64,000 bases of DNA from Bagarius yarrelli (taxonomy: Eukaryota; Chordata; Actinopteri; Siluriformes; Sisoridae), in the NCBI GenBank assembly GCA_005784505.1, contig VCAZ01000020.1:2657368-2721367 (forward strand). Reading direction: 5' to 3'. A program made the position numbers and the translations under genes. The notes under the pieces were generated by a model. It searched no databases, had not been told where the DNA came from, and saw nothing but the letters and a program-made list of their open reading frames with translations. Positions 25,762 through 46,234 of the stretch are shown here, one piece after another. Each line of letters starts with the position of its first letter. Position 1 is the first letter of the stretch.

Positions 25762-25767
25762 AATAAA
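25762..25767 (+). terminator. Probable ATXN2L polyadenylation signal
   Basis: AATAAA lies about 340 bases after the stop codon in an A-rich stretch. Other A-rich near matches follow, so the real site may be slightly downstream. Confidence 0.45.
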
Positions 25768-27034
25768 ATCACTAAAAAAAGGAAAAAAAAAAATAAAAAT
25801 ATATACAAAAATAAACAAAATTTCAAACTCTAAAAAGTGTCGTTGACTTTGCTAATTTATTTTGTTTAACATTTTCATCTAAAAAATATATTTTTTTTTA
25901 AAGAAGCTGGGATTCCACATCAAATTAAAATACCAGACATCTGTGAGCAGCTGTATATGAAGGAAGGCGTTGGGTATGTTGAGCTGTGGTGGTGATGGAA
26001 CCACAGTTTGCGATGTGTTGACAGCTGCATGATGTTGTGTTAGCTGCGTGCTTGGAAACAGGGTCTGAAATAATTTGCTTTTATTCATTTTATTAAGGCA
26101 TTTAAATACTAGGAATACAAATCGATTTAAATAATGTTCTAAAAAAATCATTCAATATATTTATTCTTTCTCAGTTAATACTGACGTTCCGGAAGTCAAA
26201 ACTAGTTTAAAATCATTGCTTATTTTAATAAATGTTGCCTCATTGTGCAACACTTCCTTCGACAGCTTCATCCAGATAAAATTAAGGCAACATTAGTATG
26301 CAGTAAAAATATCTCTAGTCTGGTTTTATTGTAAATGATAAACCCACCAAAACCCAACTAATGACTTAATCCGCCTTGATGGTCATAAATAACCAGAAAA
26401 AAAAATCCAGCTTTCTCCCAGGACACTTGATGCCGAAGATACTTCAGCTCCACAAACATTGTGCATTTGATATGGCAATAAATATATTTAGGTGTGACTG
26501 TGCTACACTGGCACATAATTTATTCCAGACGTTACAACCAAATTACAGACATAATTACAGAAAATAGCCAAAGAACGACTGACCAACACAATTCAAATAA
26601 AAAAAAAAAACACTTATGAATAAAGAAATTATAAGATAGTGAAAGATTTTCTCAGGAACTGTCAGCAAATCCTGTCAACAGGATGTAAAAGAAAGAACAG
26701 TAGTATCTAATTGAGTAATTTTCTAATAGGCTAATTATTCTATCCACAATTGTGTAGAAAATATGTTTATTATAGGTAACATGGTATCATAAAACGTTTG
26801 GTCACAATATAACAGCACAGCAAAATTCTGTTTTGTCGGTTCTCTACTGGGACGTCTGGGCTCAGAGCGCACAGTCGGTGTTACGGCACCCCTGAATCAG
26901 AGACGGGGGCCCATCAGAGGCAGTGCTGGATCTTAAACCCCTGACCCTTTTGAGCCACGACTGTTTTTTTTTTTTTGGTATAAAAGCCTGACCCCTGTAG
27001 AATCCAATAATGATTCCAGTCTTGGTGTGTTAAA
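25768..27034. other. Spacer between convergent ATXN2L and LAT 3' ends
   Basis: No coding exon was recognised. It is AT-rich and holds a degenerate SINE at 26840-26962. On the minus strand, AATAAA (tttatt at 26766-26771) could serve LAT. Confidence 0.5.
26840..26962 (-). repeat. Degenerate tRNA-derived SINE
   Basis: The reverse strand reads 'gtcgtggctcaaaagggtca' and 'ggggtttaagatccagcact', diverged box A and box B, followed by a C-rich section. It resembles the other SINEs here but is more decayed. Confidence 0.45.
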
Positions 27035-33834
<6,800 letters not shown>

Positions 33835-33884
33835 ACCTGCGCAAATAAATCAGCACTCGTGTTACTGAAAAAACTAAAACTAAG

Positions 33885-36800
33885 CTACACAAGCACTACC
33901 TCCACAAGCACCACACTATACACTCTCATAACTCCACAAGCACCGCACTATACACTCTCATTACTCCACAAGCACCGTACTATACACTCTCATTACTCCA
34001 CAAGCACCGCACTATACACTCTCATTACTCCACAAGCACCGCACTATACACTCTCATTACTCCCTCAACTCCAAAGCACCCGCACTATACACTCTCATTA
34101 ATCCACCAAGCACCACTATACCTCTCATTACCCGCACTATACACTCTCATAACTCCACAAGCACCGCACTATACACTCTCATTACTCCACAAGCACCGCA
34201 CTATACACTCTCATAACTCCACAAGCACCGCACTATACACTCTCATAACTCCACAAGCACCGCACTATACACTCTCATTACTCCACAAGCACCGCACTAT
34301 ACACTCTCATTACTCCACAAGCACCGCACTATACACTCTCATAAACTCCACAAGCACACACTACACTATACACTCTCATTACTCCACAAGCACCGCACTA
34401 CTACATACACTCTCATTACTCCACAAGCACCGCACTATACACTCTCATTACTCCACAAGCACCACACTATACCACTCACAGCACTATAACTTCATTACCC
34501 ACAAGCACTATACACTCTCATTCCACAAGCAACCTCCACAAGCACCACACTATACACTCTCATAACTCCACAAGCACCGCACTATACACTCTCATAACTC
34601 CACAAGCACCGCACTATACACTCTCATAACTCCACAAGCACCGCACTATACACTCTCATAACTCCAAAAGCACTATACACTCCACAAGCACCCACTCATT
34701 AACTCCACAAGCACCACACTATAACTCCACAAGCACGCACTATACACTCTCATAACTCCACAAGCACCCGCACCACTCTCATAACTCCACAGCACCACAT
34801 AGCACTATACACTCCACAAGCACCGCACATCATATACACTAACTCCACAAGCACCGCACTATACACTCTCATTACTCCACAAGCACCGCACTATACACTC
34901 TCATAACTCCACAAGCACCGCACTATACACTCTCATAACTCCACAAGCACCCACTATACTCTCATACTCCACTCTCATAACTCCCACTCCACAAGCACCA
35001 CACTATACTACTCTCACTCCACAAGCACAGCACTCATAACTCCACTCCAAGCACCGCACTATACACTATACACTCTCATATACTCCACAACCCACACTTA
35101 CACTATCCATAACTCCACAAGCACACAAGCACCTATACACTCTCATAACTCCCACTCCACAAGCACCGCACTATACACTCTCATAACTCCACAAAGCACC
35201 GCATGCACTACTATACACTCTCATTACTCACAGCACTCTCATAACTCCACAAGCACCGCACTATACACTCTCATAACTCCACAAGCAACCCGCACTATAC
35301 ACTCTCATATACACTCAACTCCCTTATAACACAGCACCGCACTATACACTCTCATAACTCAACACTCCACAAGCACCGCACTATACACTCTCATTACATC
35401 CACAAGCACCGCACTATACACTCTCATAACTCCACAAGCACCGCACACTATACACTCTCATTCCAAAGCTCCACAAGCACCGCACTATACACTCTCATAA
35501 CTCCACAAGCACCACTCTCATTACTTGCACTATACACTCTCATAACTCCACAAGCACCACTACACTATACACTCTCAAACGACACTCTCATTAACTCCAC
35601 AAGCACCGCACTATACACTCTCATTACTCCACAAGCACCGCACTCTCATACCTACACTATACACTCTCTACTCTCATAACTCCACAAGCACCACACTATA
35701 CCTCTCCACTCTCATTAACTCTCACAAAAGCACCGCACTATACACTCTCATAACTCCACAAGCTCCACAACTCTCACTCCACATACACACTCGTATCACA
35801 CAAGCACCGCACTATACACTCTCATTACTCCACAAGCACCGCACTATATACTCCACAAGCCACTATACACTCTCATCACATACTCCACAAGCACCACACT
35901 ATACACTCTCATAACTCCACAAGCACCGCACTATACACTCTCATTACTCCACAAGCACCGCACTACACTCTCTTTACTCCACAAGCACTATACACTCTCA
36001 TAACTCCACAAGCACCGCACTATACACTCTCATAACTCCATAACAAGCACCGCACTATACACTCTTATAACACAAGCACCACATCTCATACTCCATAACA
36101 CTCTCACTATGCACCATACCCTCTACCATCTCATAACTCCACAAGCACTATATACATCTATAACTCTTATAACTCCACAAAACTCCACAAGCACTATACA
36201 CATAACTATACACTCTCATAACTCCACAAGCACCGCACTATACACTCTCATAACTCCACAGCACCACACTATACTCTCACTCTCATACACTCACTACTCC
36301 ATTACTCCACAGCACCACTATACACTCTCATACTCCACAAGCCCGCACCTCACTCATAACTCCACTCCAAGCACCACAAGCCCGCACTATACACTACCAC
36401 TCTATACTCCACTCTCACTCTATAACTCCACAAGCACCACTATACCACTCTCGCACTATACACTCTCATAACTCCCACACTAGCACTCACTATACACTCT
36501 ATAACTCCACTGCACTATACACTCTCATATAAATCCACTCCACAAGCACCACGCACTATACACTCCTCATAAACTCCAAAGCACCACAGCACTATACAGC
36601 ACTCTCATAACTAACTCCACAAGCACCGCACTATACACTCTCATAACTCTATACACTCATAACAAGCACCGCACTATACACTCTCATAACTCCACAAGCA
36701 CCGCACTATACCTCTCATTAAACTCCACAAGCACACTATACTCATACTACTCACTCCACATAACACTCCACACAAGCACCGCACTATACCTCTCACTCAC

Positions 36801-38772
36801 AAGGACTATAACTCCACAAGCAGCACTATACACTCTCATAACTCCACAAGCACTATACACTCTCATAACTCCACAAGCACCGCACACTATAACACAAGCA
36901 CTCTCATAACTCCACAAGCACCGCACTATACACTCTCATAACTCCACAACCACACTATACAACCTCCACAAGCACCCTATACACACTCTCATAACTCCAC
37001 AAGCACCACACTATACACTCTCATTCCACTCCACAAGCACCGCACTATACACTCTCATAACTCCACAAGCACCGCACTATACACTACACTCTCATAACTC
37101 CACAAGCACCACACACTATACACTCCACACAAGCACGCACTATACTCATAACTCCACAACTCCACAAGCACCACACACTCTCATACACTCTCATAACTCC
37201 TCTCACAAGCACCGCACTATACACTCTCATCTCAACTCCACAAGCACTATACCACAAGCACTATACACTCTCATAACGCACCTATACACTCTCACACTAT
37301 ACACTTATACACTCTCATAACTCCACACACATACGCACCAAGCTATACACTCTCATCTCCAAGCACCGCACTCCACAAGCACAGCACTAACTCCACTCCA
37401 AGCACCACGCACTATACACTCTCACAAGCTAACTCCACTCCAAGCACCACACTATACACTCTCATCAAACCTCCAAACACCGCATATACACTATACTCTC
37501 ATAACTCCACAAGCACCGCACTATACACTCTCTATAACTCCACAAGCACCGCACACACGCACTATACACTCTCATAACTCCACAAGCACCCGCACTCCAC
37601 AACTACCACCTATACACTCTCATAACTCCACAAGCACAGCACTTACACTCTCATAACTCACACATATACACTCACTCTCAATACTCCACAAGCACTATAC
37701 ACTCTCATAACTCACAAGCACTATACACTCTCATAACTCCATAACAACACCACATACACTGCACACACAAGCACTGCACTATACACTCTCATAACTCCAC
37801 AAGCACTCACTCGCACCCACACTATACACTCACTCTCCATAACTACACTCTCATAGCCACTCGCACACAAGCACCGCTATACTCTCATAACTCCACAAGC
37901 ACCATACTCCCCAAGCAACTCTCATAACTCCACAAGCACCACTAGCACTATACACTCTCATTCTCCACAAGCACCGCACTAACACTCTCACAAGCACCGC
38001 ACTATACACTCTCATATCCAAAGCTCCACACTCAGCACCACCTAGCATACACTCTCATAACTCTGCACTACAGCACTATACACGCTCATAACTCATAACT
38101 CCACTATACCACTCTCAAGCACCGCACTATACACTCTCATAACAAGCACCGCACTCCATAACTCCAAGCACCGCACTATACACTCTCATAACTCACAATA
38201 CACTCTATAACCACAAGCACAGCACTATACACTCTCATAACTCCACAAGCACCGCACTATACACTCTCATAACTCCACAAGCACCGCACTATACACTCTC
38301 ATAACTCCACAAGCACCACCGCCACTATACACTATTAGCACTAGCATACACTCTCATACTCCACAAGGACTCCATAACAAACTCCACTGCACTATATACA
38401 CTCTCATAACTAACTATACCTCTCATAACAAGCATCACTATACACGCTCACTATACACTCCATCAACTACACTCCACAAGCACCACACTCACCATCACTC
38501 ACAAGCTCACTCAGCACCAGCACTGCACACAACTCTCATAACTCCACAAGCACCGCACTATACACTCTCATAACTCCACAAGCACCGCACTATACACTCT
38601 CATAACTCCACAAGCACCGCACTATACACTCTATATACACTCTCACACTGCACCACACTATAACTCTCATCACTCCACAAGCCCGCACTAAAGCACCGCA
38701 CTGCACCGACTCATAAATCCCACAAACCGCCACTATTCATCAAAGCACCACTACACTATACACTCTCATAAG
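33885..38772. repeat. 4.9-kb minisatellite, unit about 32 bp, upstream of LAT first coding exon
   Basis: The unit contains 'ccacaagcaccgcactatac' followed by 'actctcataact'. Length divided by unit gives about 150 copies. The ends hold regular full units. The middle (about 34450-38750) has many truncated and scrambled units, which may be real or the result of consensus error in a long repeat. It begins about 50 bases beyond the acceptor of the exon that carries the LAT start codon, so it lies in the 5' intron if the exon at 41288 is the first. Confidence 0.95.
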
Positions 38773-41287
38773 TCGAGATACTGATTGTCTATCCACATTG
38801 CCGACTGACTCTATGAGACACAAATCTCAAAACATTTTTGTGAATTCATTTGGATAAAGGAGTTTGCCAAATGGCGTAAAATTAAATGTCACGAGTTTAA
38901 AACCCTCTTATTGGATCTGAAAATGTTTTAACTTAAAATAAATAAAAATGAGCTCATGAATTGCAGGTTTGTTGTTTTTATATTTAGTTCTGTCCTGGAA
39001 TAACTGTCTTACACAACACATGTTTATATAAAATTCCCTAAGACAAAATACCAGCTGAATTTACACAAATAAACCAGTTCAAAAATCTGGAAATCTGTAT
39101 ACTGTAAGTTTTGCCCTGAATAATCAGAGACTGTTCTTTTTTTTCGCATTTTCATATGTTTCTTTTAGTACAGGGGTGTGCAAACTTATGACCTCAACTG
39201 TACATTGTACATTGTTATTGTCAGCTATTAAGCACCACATTTTACATTCAGTTTGAAGTAAAGCCGCTTTTGTGTTACTGTTACTTCAGTGTAGAAGGTT
39301 TTTCTCACAGTTGGTTGTTCCACTGGGTTATTTTACTGTAGGTATGTGATAAATATTCACGTCAAACAAACTAGTTCCCAGAAACCGTATTATCTTTATT
39401 TTTATCACTACTTTTTACTGAAGTAATTAATAATATATAATAAATAAACTGTTATATACAAAGACCTGTGTAAGAAACAATGGGAGGATTAAGACAGTTA
39501 AAACGATTATATTAGACATATTTATTGCTCATATGAGTAAAAATAAAGTCTTATTTTCTCCCATCGTGTGATAAACATTTCTAAAATCATTTTCATTCTT
39601 TATTAAAAGTCAAACTCATTCGTGAGGTAAAAATGCTGTTTGTAGAATTAAGTTCTCAATTAACCCTTCATTCATTTTTTTTTTTTTTGATGCAATGTAA
39701 AAACCACCATTAGCGGCTCTAGCAAAAAAATTGTTTTCAAGAATATTAACAAACTTTGTAAAATCTCCACAGATACTATCATTTAGATTATTATTAAGGA
39801 AGCTGACTAGTAAGGGTAAACCGCAAGCCTTCCTTTTGGAAACCAGGATATTTGATCATTTTATTGAGCGTCGTGTAATGGAAGCGCCGTGTAGTGGAAG
39901 TTATAGCTCAGTGAGGTAAAGTTTTGGACTGCTGAACAAAAGATTACGGTTCGATCCTCAGCACCACAAAATTATTTAGACCCTTAACCCCTAATTATTC
40001 AGTGTATTTATTGTTTAAATGAGATAAATGTAAGTTGCTGCCAAATGCTGTAAATGAAAATGTATATAAACTAATAAAATATTTTTAAACATTAATATAA
40101 GCAATAAAATTTAAGCAGGCTTGTTAGTGTCAATTGCAAACATTTTTGATAACTAGCATTGTTGTTTATTTTTGCAAAACCCTAAAAAAAATGCTCGGAA
40201 AGCTTCCCGGTACATTAGCATGTTTAGATATTTATTAATGCAATCTTTCTTTTAAAATTTGCATATTAATAAACAATTTTTTTCTGCCATCTTGAGTATA
40301 ATAATAAATATAGAAATGAGTAAAAAAAAAAAAATAATATGGCAAAACTTGGTGATTTGGATTTTGAAATTTTTACTTAAAACTAAATTTTGCTGGACTT
40401 TTAGTGAACATTTATGAGGGGTTGCTTATCTAATACAAACATATCTCATCAAATTTTAATCGAAAACGTGACATCGATATCTGGCGACAGGTAGACTTTT
40501 TATCAGTTTCCCAATCTGATTAATCTCGTGCCATCAGTGCTAGCGCAGATCTGCGTTCTCTGCCTGTGCTGCCAGTTGTGTATGTATGCATGTCAGTGTG
40601 TTCATTGCCAGGAAACGGATTTCCTGTATTATGCAGTTAGTAAGAAAAAAAGGCATATCACAAAAAAAAAAAAAATGACTTGGCCTAGGCTTCTCTTCTA
40701 CACCTACATCTGCAGCGCCTCTTTCACCTCAACCCGAAAAACCAGGGCTACATCATATCCACCTCCATGATGTGCCAACCTGAACCTTTCTAAATGCCAA
40801 GGGAAATCTGAATCAATACCTACTGAGCGCCACATGGTACACTCTACACTGGATGTTTTAAAAATATTCATGTGATGAAATTTAATAAAATTTAGAATCA
40901 AATATGTGTCAGTGCTTGGTAGGAAATCACATTTACTATGATATCATCAGTTTTAATAAAATATGTTCAGCACAGCAAAAAAAAAAGGGCCATTATTTAT
41001 TTCTGTGGTGACAAATAAGCAGAGGGAAGAACTGTGAAATGAGGTTTCCTCAAAAGACAATACTATGGTCTAACATTGGTAGACCATTTGCCCAGCAAAG
41101 GACCTTTGGACCTCAACATGCTCATGTAAAAGGTGAGACAGATGGTCATGCCCATGAAATGAAAGAACAGATGGTTTAATAGTAACTTGAAGACTTTTTT
41201 TTTTTTTTTAAGTTTTATACAGTGTGAAAGCAGAATGTGCACTTTTAAAAAGAATTCCAATATAATTAAAAACAAAAAAAGACTTAC
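38773..41287. other. AT-rich intronic or intergenic stretch
   Basis: No gene was recognised. It holds a SINE at 39893-40062, poly(A) runs near 40320 and 40660, and an unassigned GC-richer patch at 40680-40860. That patch has open frames on both strands but no splice or family support. Confidence 0.5.
39893..40062 (+). repeat. tRNA-derived SINE
   Basis: 'gttatagctcagtgaggtaa' is box A, 'ttacggttcgatcctcagca' is box B, and the tail reads 'agataaatgtaagttgctgc' and 'caaatgctgtaaatgaaaat'. This is full-length layout for the family. Confidence 0.8.
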
Positions 41288-41345
41288 CGATACCGTCGCA
41301 ACAGGTAACCGGATCTGCCTGTCAGGGTACTAAACCGAGTCAGAG
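41288..41345 (-). other. Candidate non-coding first exon of LAT
   Basis: On the minus strand a donor ('gtatcg|gtaagtc') sits at 41287. The sequence upstream of it is mixed in composition, unlike the flanks. The upper limit is a guess. No other gene on the minus strand lacks a first exon here. If correct, the 5' intron is about 7.4 kb and contains the big minisatellite. Confidence 0.35.
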
Positions 41346-42740
41346 GTCAAATCGCACTAGAAGCAAATTCACCTCCTGCTCAAACCATTCTGGTTCTCCC
41401 TGTTTTTATCCCTGTCGTACTGTTTATCTGACTTTCAACACTTCTTTCATCAGTACGAACAGTTCAACAATCTATTCACGCAAGCACAGCAGTTTCAGGG
41501 GAGTGTTGTAGAGAAATAGGCCATCTCTGAACTTTTTCTTTCTTTTTCTTTCCTGTACCGCTCTCCCTTGTTCAGTTTCTCTCTCTCTCTCTCGCTCCTC
41601 ATAGGCTCGTTCTGAATGTCGTCATAGCCTCCACCTCCAGTTACTAAGATGTCTCCAAATCATTTCTTTCTCATTCATTTACCTGACTTACGTTCCGTCC
41701 TTCTAGCTAGATACTTTTCCACACTTTTTTGACGTTCTCTTATAGGCGCACAAAAAATAATTTTTGAAATGATTTTAATATTGAAAAAGAGACTTTTTTT
41801 TAATAGAAGAAATATTGTAATTACAGTGTCCAACTAATGAAACACTTTATGTACCATCTGCTTTTTGTGTATCATCAAACTCCATCTTTGTAACGATCAT
41901 AAAAGGAGGATTACATCCATGGGACCAGTTCACCTTTTTCTTTTTTTCCCCCCTAGTTTTACTAGTTTAATGAAAAGATTTTAATTAAACTCATTAATAA
42001 AAACAAGTTTGAACACAATTATTAAGTTTATACTTTGTGTCAGAGTTTCGCTTTGGAGTTTGATCTTACCTACTCAAATCATAACATTTAACTTTAACAC
42101 ATTAAAGCAGTTGCAGAAATGATCACTACACCACACAACTATTTTCAGGTTGCATTTGCTGGGTTAAATTGCAATGTAGTGAGAAATTTACCAAACCAGT
42201 CTTTCCCACCTACAAACAGGAAACCACAGCAACTGAAGACAACATCACACGAGAGAAGGAGCAAGAGAGAGAGAGAAAAGGGAGGATTAGTAACACTGCT
42301 AGGAGTTCATTTAAAGACTAAGTTTAGAGACTAACTTTACCAATCGCCGCTGCTGCGAGCAAATAGTATAATAAATAGTAAATAGTGTAATACTGATACA
42401 GCTAATTATCGCGATATATTTTTCACGATTTTTCAACTGTATCGATATTCTAACCCTTTAGTATCGATACATAATTAAATAACATTTTAAACTGATTTAC
42501 ATTTACATTAATATTTAACTAGAACCTGTAGCTTGCGTCAAACGACTTTCTCCTCTGTTCCTGTAGATTTTGCTCATTGTCTCAAAAGCAAATTAGAGCA
42601 TCAGCACCTGTGACTTGTCTTTTGGTTTCTTTTTCTTTTTGTATTGCAATATGAATATATGCCCAATACATAGCCCTAGTATACAGTAATTAGATTACAT
42701 AACCAGAAAAAAAACACAAGTATAAACACACATGAGCTAA
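41346..42740. other. LAT-SPNS1 intergenic region
   Basis: It includes a CT run at 41578-41594, mixed AT-rich sequence, a GA-rich patch at 42255-42280 and, at about 42390-42680, text like 'gatatatttttcacgatttt' and 'tagtatcgatacata'. That text resembles decayed short inverted-repeat elements of fish. No coding exon was seen. Confidence 0.45.
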
Positions 42741-42743
42741 AGC

Positions 42744-42749
42744 TTTATT
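42744..42749 (-). terminator. Probable SPNS1 polyadenylation signal
   Basis: The minus strand reads AATAAA about 900 bases after the SPNS1 stop codon. Other AATAAA copies nearby (42836-42870) make the exact site uncertain. Confidence 0.4.
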
Positions 42750-43644
42750 TAATAGTTAAAAAAAAGAACACACTTTTCGTCAAATGTCATTATTCCCAAA
42801 TTACAGTTTCTGCCAAAATGCTTTATACAAACAATAAAATGTTCTTAAAAAAAAAATAAAATAAATAAAACAAGGAATGATGTACATTTAAGTGTCACAC
42901 CTTAAAAATCTTCCTTGGTTTCATGTAACTGCAGTGAATTTCAGGCAAGAATCCAGGCAAATATTAAAGTAGAACCAATACAATTCAGGAAAAAAAGCAA
43001 TTAAAAAAACCCCAGATAGTTTAACCCCACCAAGAAAATCAGCTTGAAATGTATTAATAAGCTCAAAATATTAGTGTTGTAATTGTACACAGTGTATAAA
43101 GGTAATGTAAGATAACTGCATAGTTATATTGCACGGAATATATTGTGTAATTACAGAAAACACGGTAAATATGATATCTGTTAATTATTTAAGTCTGTAC
43201 ATCAGCTTAATTAATTACAACCTAAATGATGTGTTTTAAAGAAAAAAAAATTTAAAAAAGTGAATATCTTTTTGGTTTGAGGTTTAAAACACAATTTGTG
43301 CTTTTCAACGTCTTCCTAGATAACAGTCTTCCAGACCATTTCCCATAATTCCTCAGCCTGCAGTGTTCCTCGAGAAGAAAATCATCATTGAATGCTGGAC
43401 AGTTACTCCAGGAAAGCAGGTTCTTTAAAAGCGCCATGTCGCACTTCCTGACTGCAGGTTACCCCAAACTGATTAATAATATAAACACAACCCATAATAA
43501 ATTATCCTAAAACTCCCTGAAGGGGTGAAAGTTCAATCAGTGACGATTCATTCCATTCTACTTCAGTAGTGGTGTTAAGCTCAGCTACAGCCATCTACAT
43601 CTGCTGAGATGAACAGGCTCTAGATTCACCATCTCCTTGTTCGC

Positions 43645-45117
43645 TCAAATTAAGACACTTGACACCGGTACCTTGGTGGATCTTCCTCTTTTTGGGACAA
43701 TAATTGGTGCGTCATCTGGAGAGAACAGATATGACATTCACATTTAGCTAGATTATGGATGTCTGGCTGACAAGAACCAAAATGCATTCCTGTATTAAGA
43801 AAAAATAAACAGTGGCCTTAAAGAAGAAGGGAAGTGGCGGCTTAGTGGTTAAGATGTTGGACTGATACCAGAAAGACCAGGGTTCGAATCCCAGCACCAG
43901 CAAGCCACCACTGTGGGTCCCTGAGCGAGGCCCTAAACCTCAATTGCTGAGATGTATAAAAGAGATAATCTGGATAAGAATGTCTGCCAAAAGCTGTAAA
44001 TGTAAAAATCTGTTGTAATCAAATGTTGAAGGGATCTTATTGTAAAATTTGATTTATTTTGCACTCCGATATATTTGAAGATCTGACAAAAAATCCTAAC
44101 AATTACTACCAATTTATTCGAGTTACAGTGTAATCCCCTTCAAAGGCAAATAGATGGAAACTGGCTGGCTACGTCTGAAATCGCACACTTCCATACTATA
44201 TAGTGTACAAAACGGAGTATACGAGTCGAGAAGTATATCCGAATCCTTAGTATGCGAATTACAGCATGTGAAAAGTTCCCGGATGATCTTATACTCCCGG
44301 ACAGATTTCGATGTATGCAGACAAAGTACACTTTACTGCTGTGATGTCGTATGTTACATGTCAATAATAAAATGGCGGCTGTAGTAAGTCTGAATTTTAT
44401 TCATACTACCTGTAACCATCGTATGAACTGTAGGGATGTAATCTAGTACACGATTTTAGATAGGGCCCTGGTTTCACTGTTCCAGTGATTTCAGAGAGGA
44501 TTGTATATAAGCATTACTAGTATTTTTGCTGGTTAGGTTTTCATTGTTGTAAGAAGAGAGTTATGTACTTCCTGTACATAATCATGTACTTCCTTGAATG
44601 ACAAGTCTTCCAATTCAGACAACGCTTAAATTTTGTTCTTTTGGAATTCCAGCCATAAACGGCTGTGGCACCTTCATTTAAACTTGATTAACAAGTAAAT
44701 GTATCTGAAGAAATACAGATAAACTGCTAAAAGCAGACATGTCATTTCCCCATCCACTCACCTGAGGAAACATAATTCTCGGCATGGTGTCTGTCTTTTT
44801 CAATAAAAAGAGCTGTAGCCAAGAAAAAGGCTCCGCCCACCACGGCAACAAAAGCACAGAGCAGAAGAGAGATCTGCAAGGAGCGGAACTGCCACATGTA
44901 AGAGTCCCCCTGTTTCAGTGAGTCCGACACCTAACAGGGAAAAGAAACGAGTGAATTATTAATAAAGTGATACAACAGAATAAACAGTGTATTTCATTGC
45001 GTCACAAGGTCACCCACCACTCCTATGAGGTAAGGACTGCCGGCGTCTCCTAGCAGATGAGAAAGAACGATCTGGAAAGCCTCAGCGGTGGAGCGCCGTG
45101 TGGGGACGACGACATAC

Positions 45118-45151
<34 letters not shown>

Positions 45152-46189
45152 GCAGAGAAAAAGAGATGGATGGTTAACCGTTTATGCCACAATTTAGCTT
45201 ATAAAGCTAACAAATAAAGTAGAGGATCAAACTCACCAAAAGGATGTCGGCCACAATGGCCCAGTTCATCGAGAGAAACATCTCACCAAAAAAGATGAAG
45301 ACCTGAGTCAAACAAGAAATGTACACAAAGGTTATAAGAAAAATGAACTGTAAGAAACAACAGCAAAAATGAAAATCAGAAAATTATGTACTAATAACCA
45401 GCTCACGTAGGTTGCAATAGTGCTGCCCTGCGCAAAGATGATTGACAGGTAGAGGAATGGAGCGGCGAGAAGGAGGCCGGCGGCACACACGAGGGGATCA
45501 GCACGTGGCGTTCTCTTCCTCAGGCGCTGACTGACGGCGCCACCCATGCCTACACCCAACACTCCAGTCACACATGTGATGATGCCAAAATACAGACTAA
45601 AGAGAGAAGAGGTGGGGGATTAGAATGATCATATACTGTGCTATAATAAATAATGTGTGTGTGTTTGTGTGTGTACAAAATATTTTTCTTTTTGCACATT
45701 GAAACTGGTAAGTCCTAAGAGAAACCTTTTTTTAATGTTTTTACCAAACAAGAGCTGTCACTATGTATGACAGCCCGTGGGGGGAATGGGGGGTAGGGTT
45801 GAGCATTCTAACCTGTCAGAGTTGTCACAGGGCTCCTGGAGGCAGGGCTGCTTCTCTCCGGTGAAGACAGCTGCTCTGAAAAGGAAGGCAGGAGCCCAAA
45901 GAGCAAGTGATCCGGTAACGAAGGCCACTGCCGTGAAACCAAACGTCGACAGAACAAAACTTTTACTGCAGAAGGAGATGAGGTACAGTTAAAAGATGTC
46001 TACAAAAGTCTCCCAAATGGAGACACACAACAAAAAAGCATTCAAACTAGTTCAAATTCTGCATCTTGAGCACATGTACAGTATGTAAAGGAAGTCAGCG
46101 AGCTCCGACTTTAGAAATCTGGTACTTTTCGAAGCAAAAATTACAAAAAAAAAAAAAAAAAAAAAAAAAAATTATATATATATATATAT

Positions 46190-46234
<45 letters not shown>

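Noticed and set aside
43828..43905. tRNA gene
   Set aside because: Box A and box B are present, but the acceptor and anticodon arms do not form and the copy continues into a SINE tail shared with other copies.
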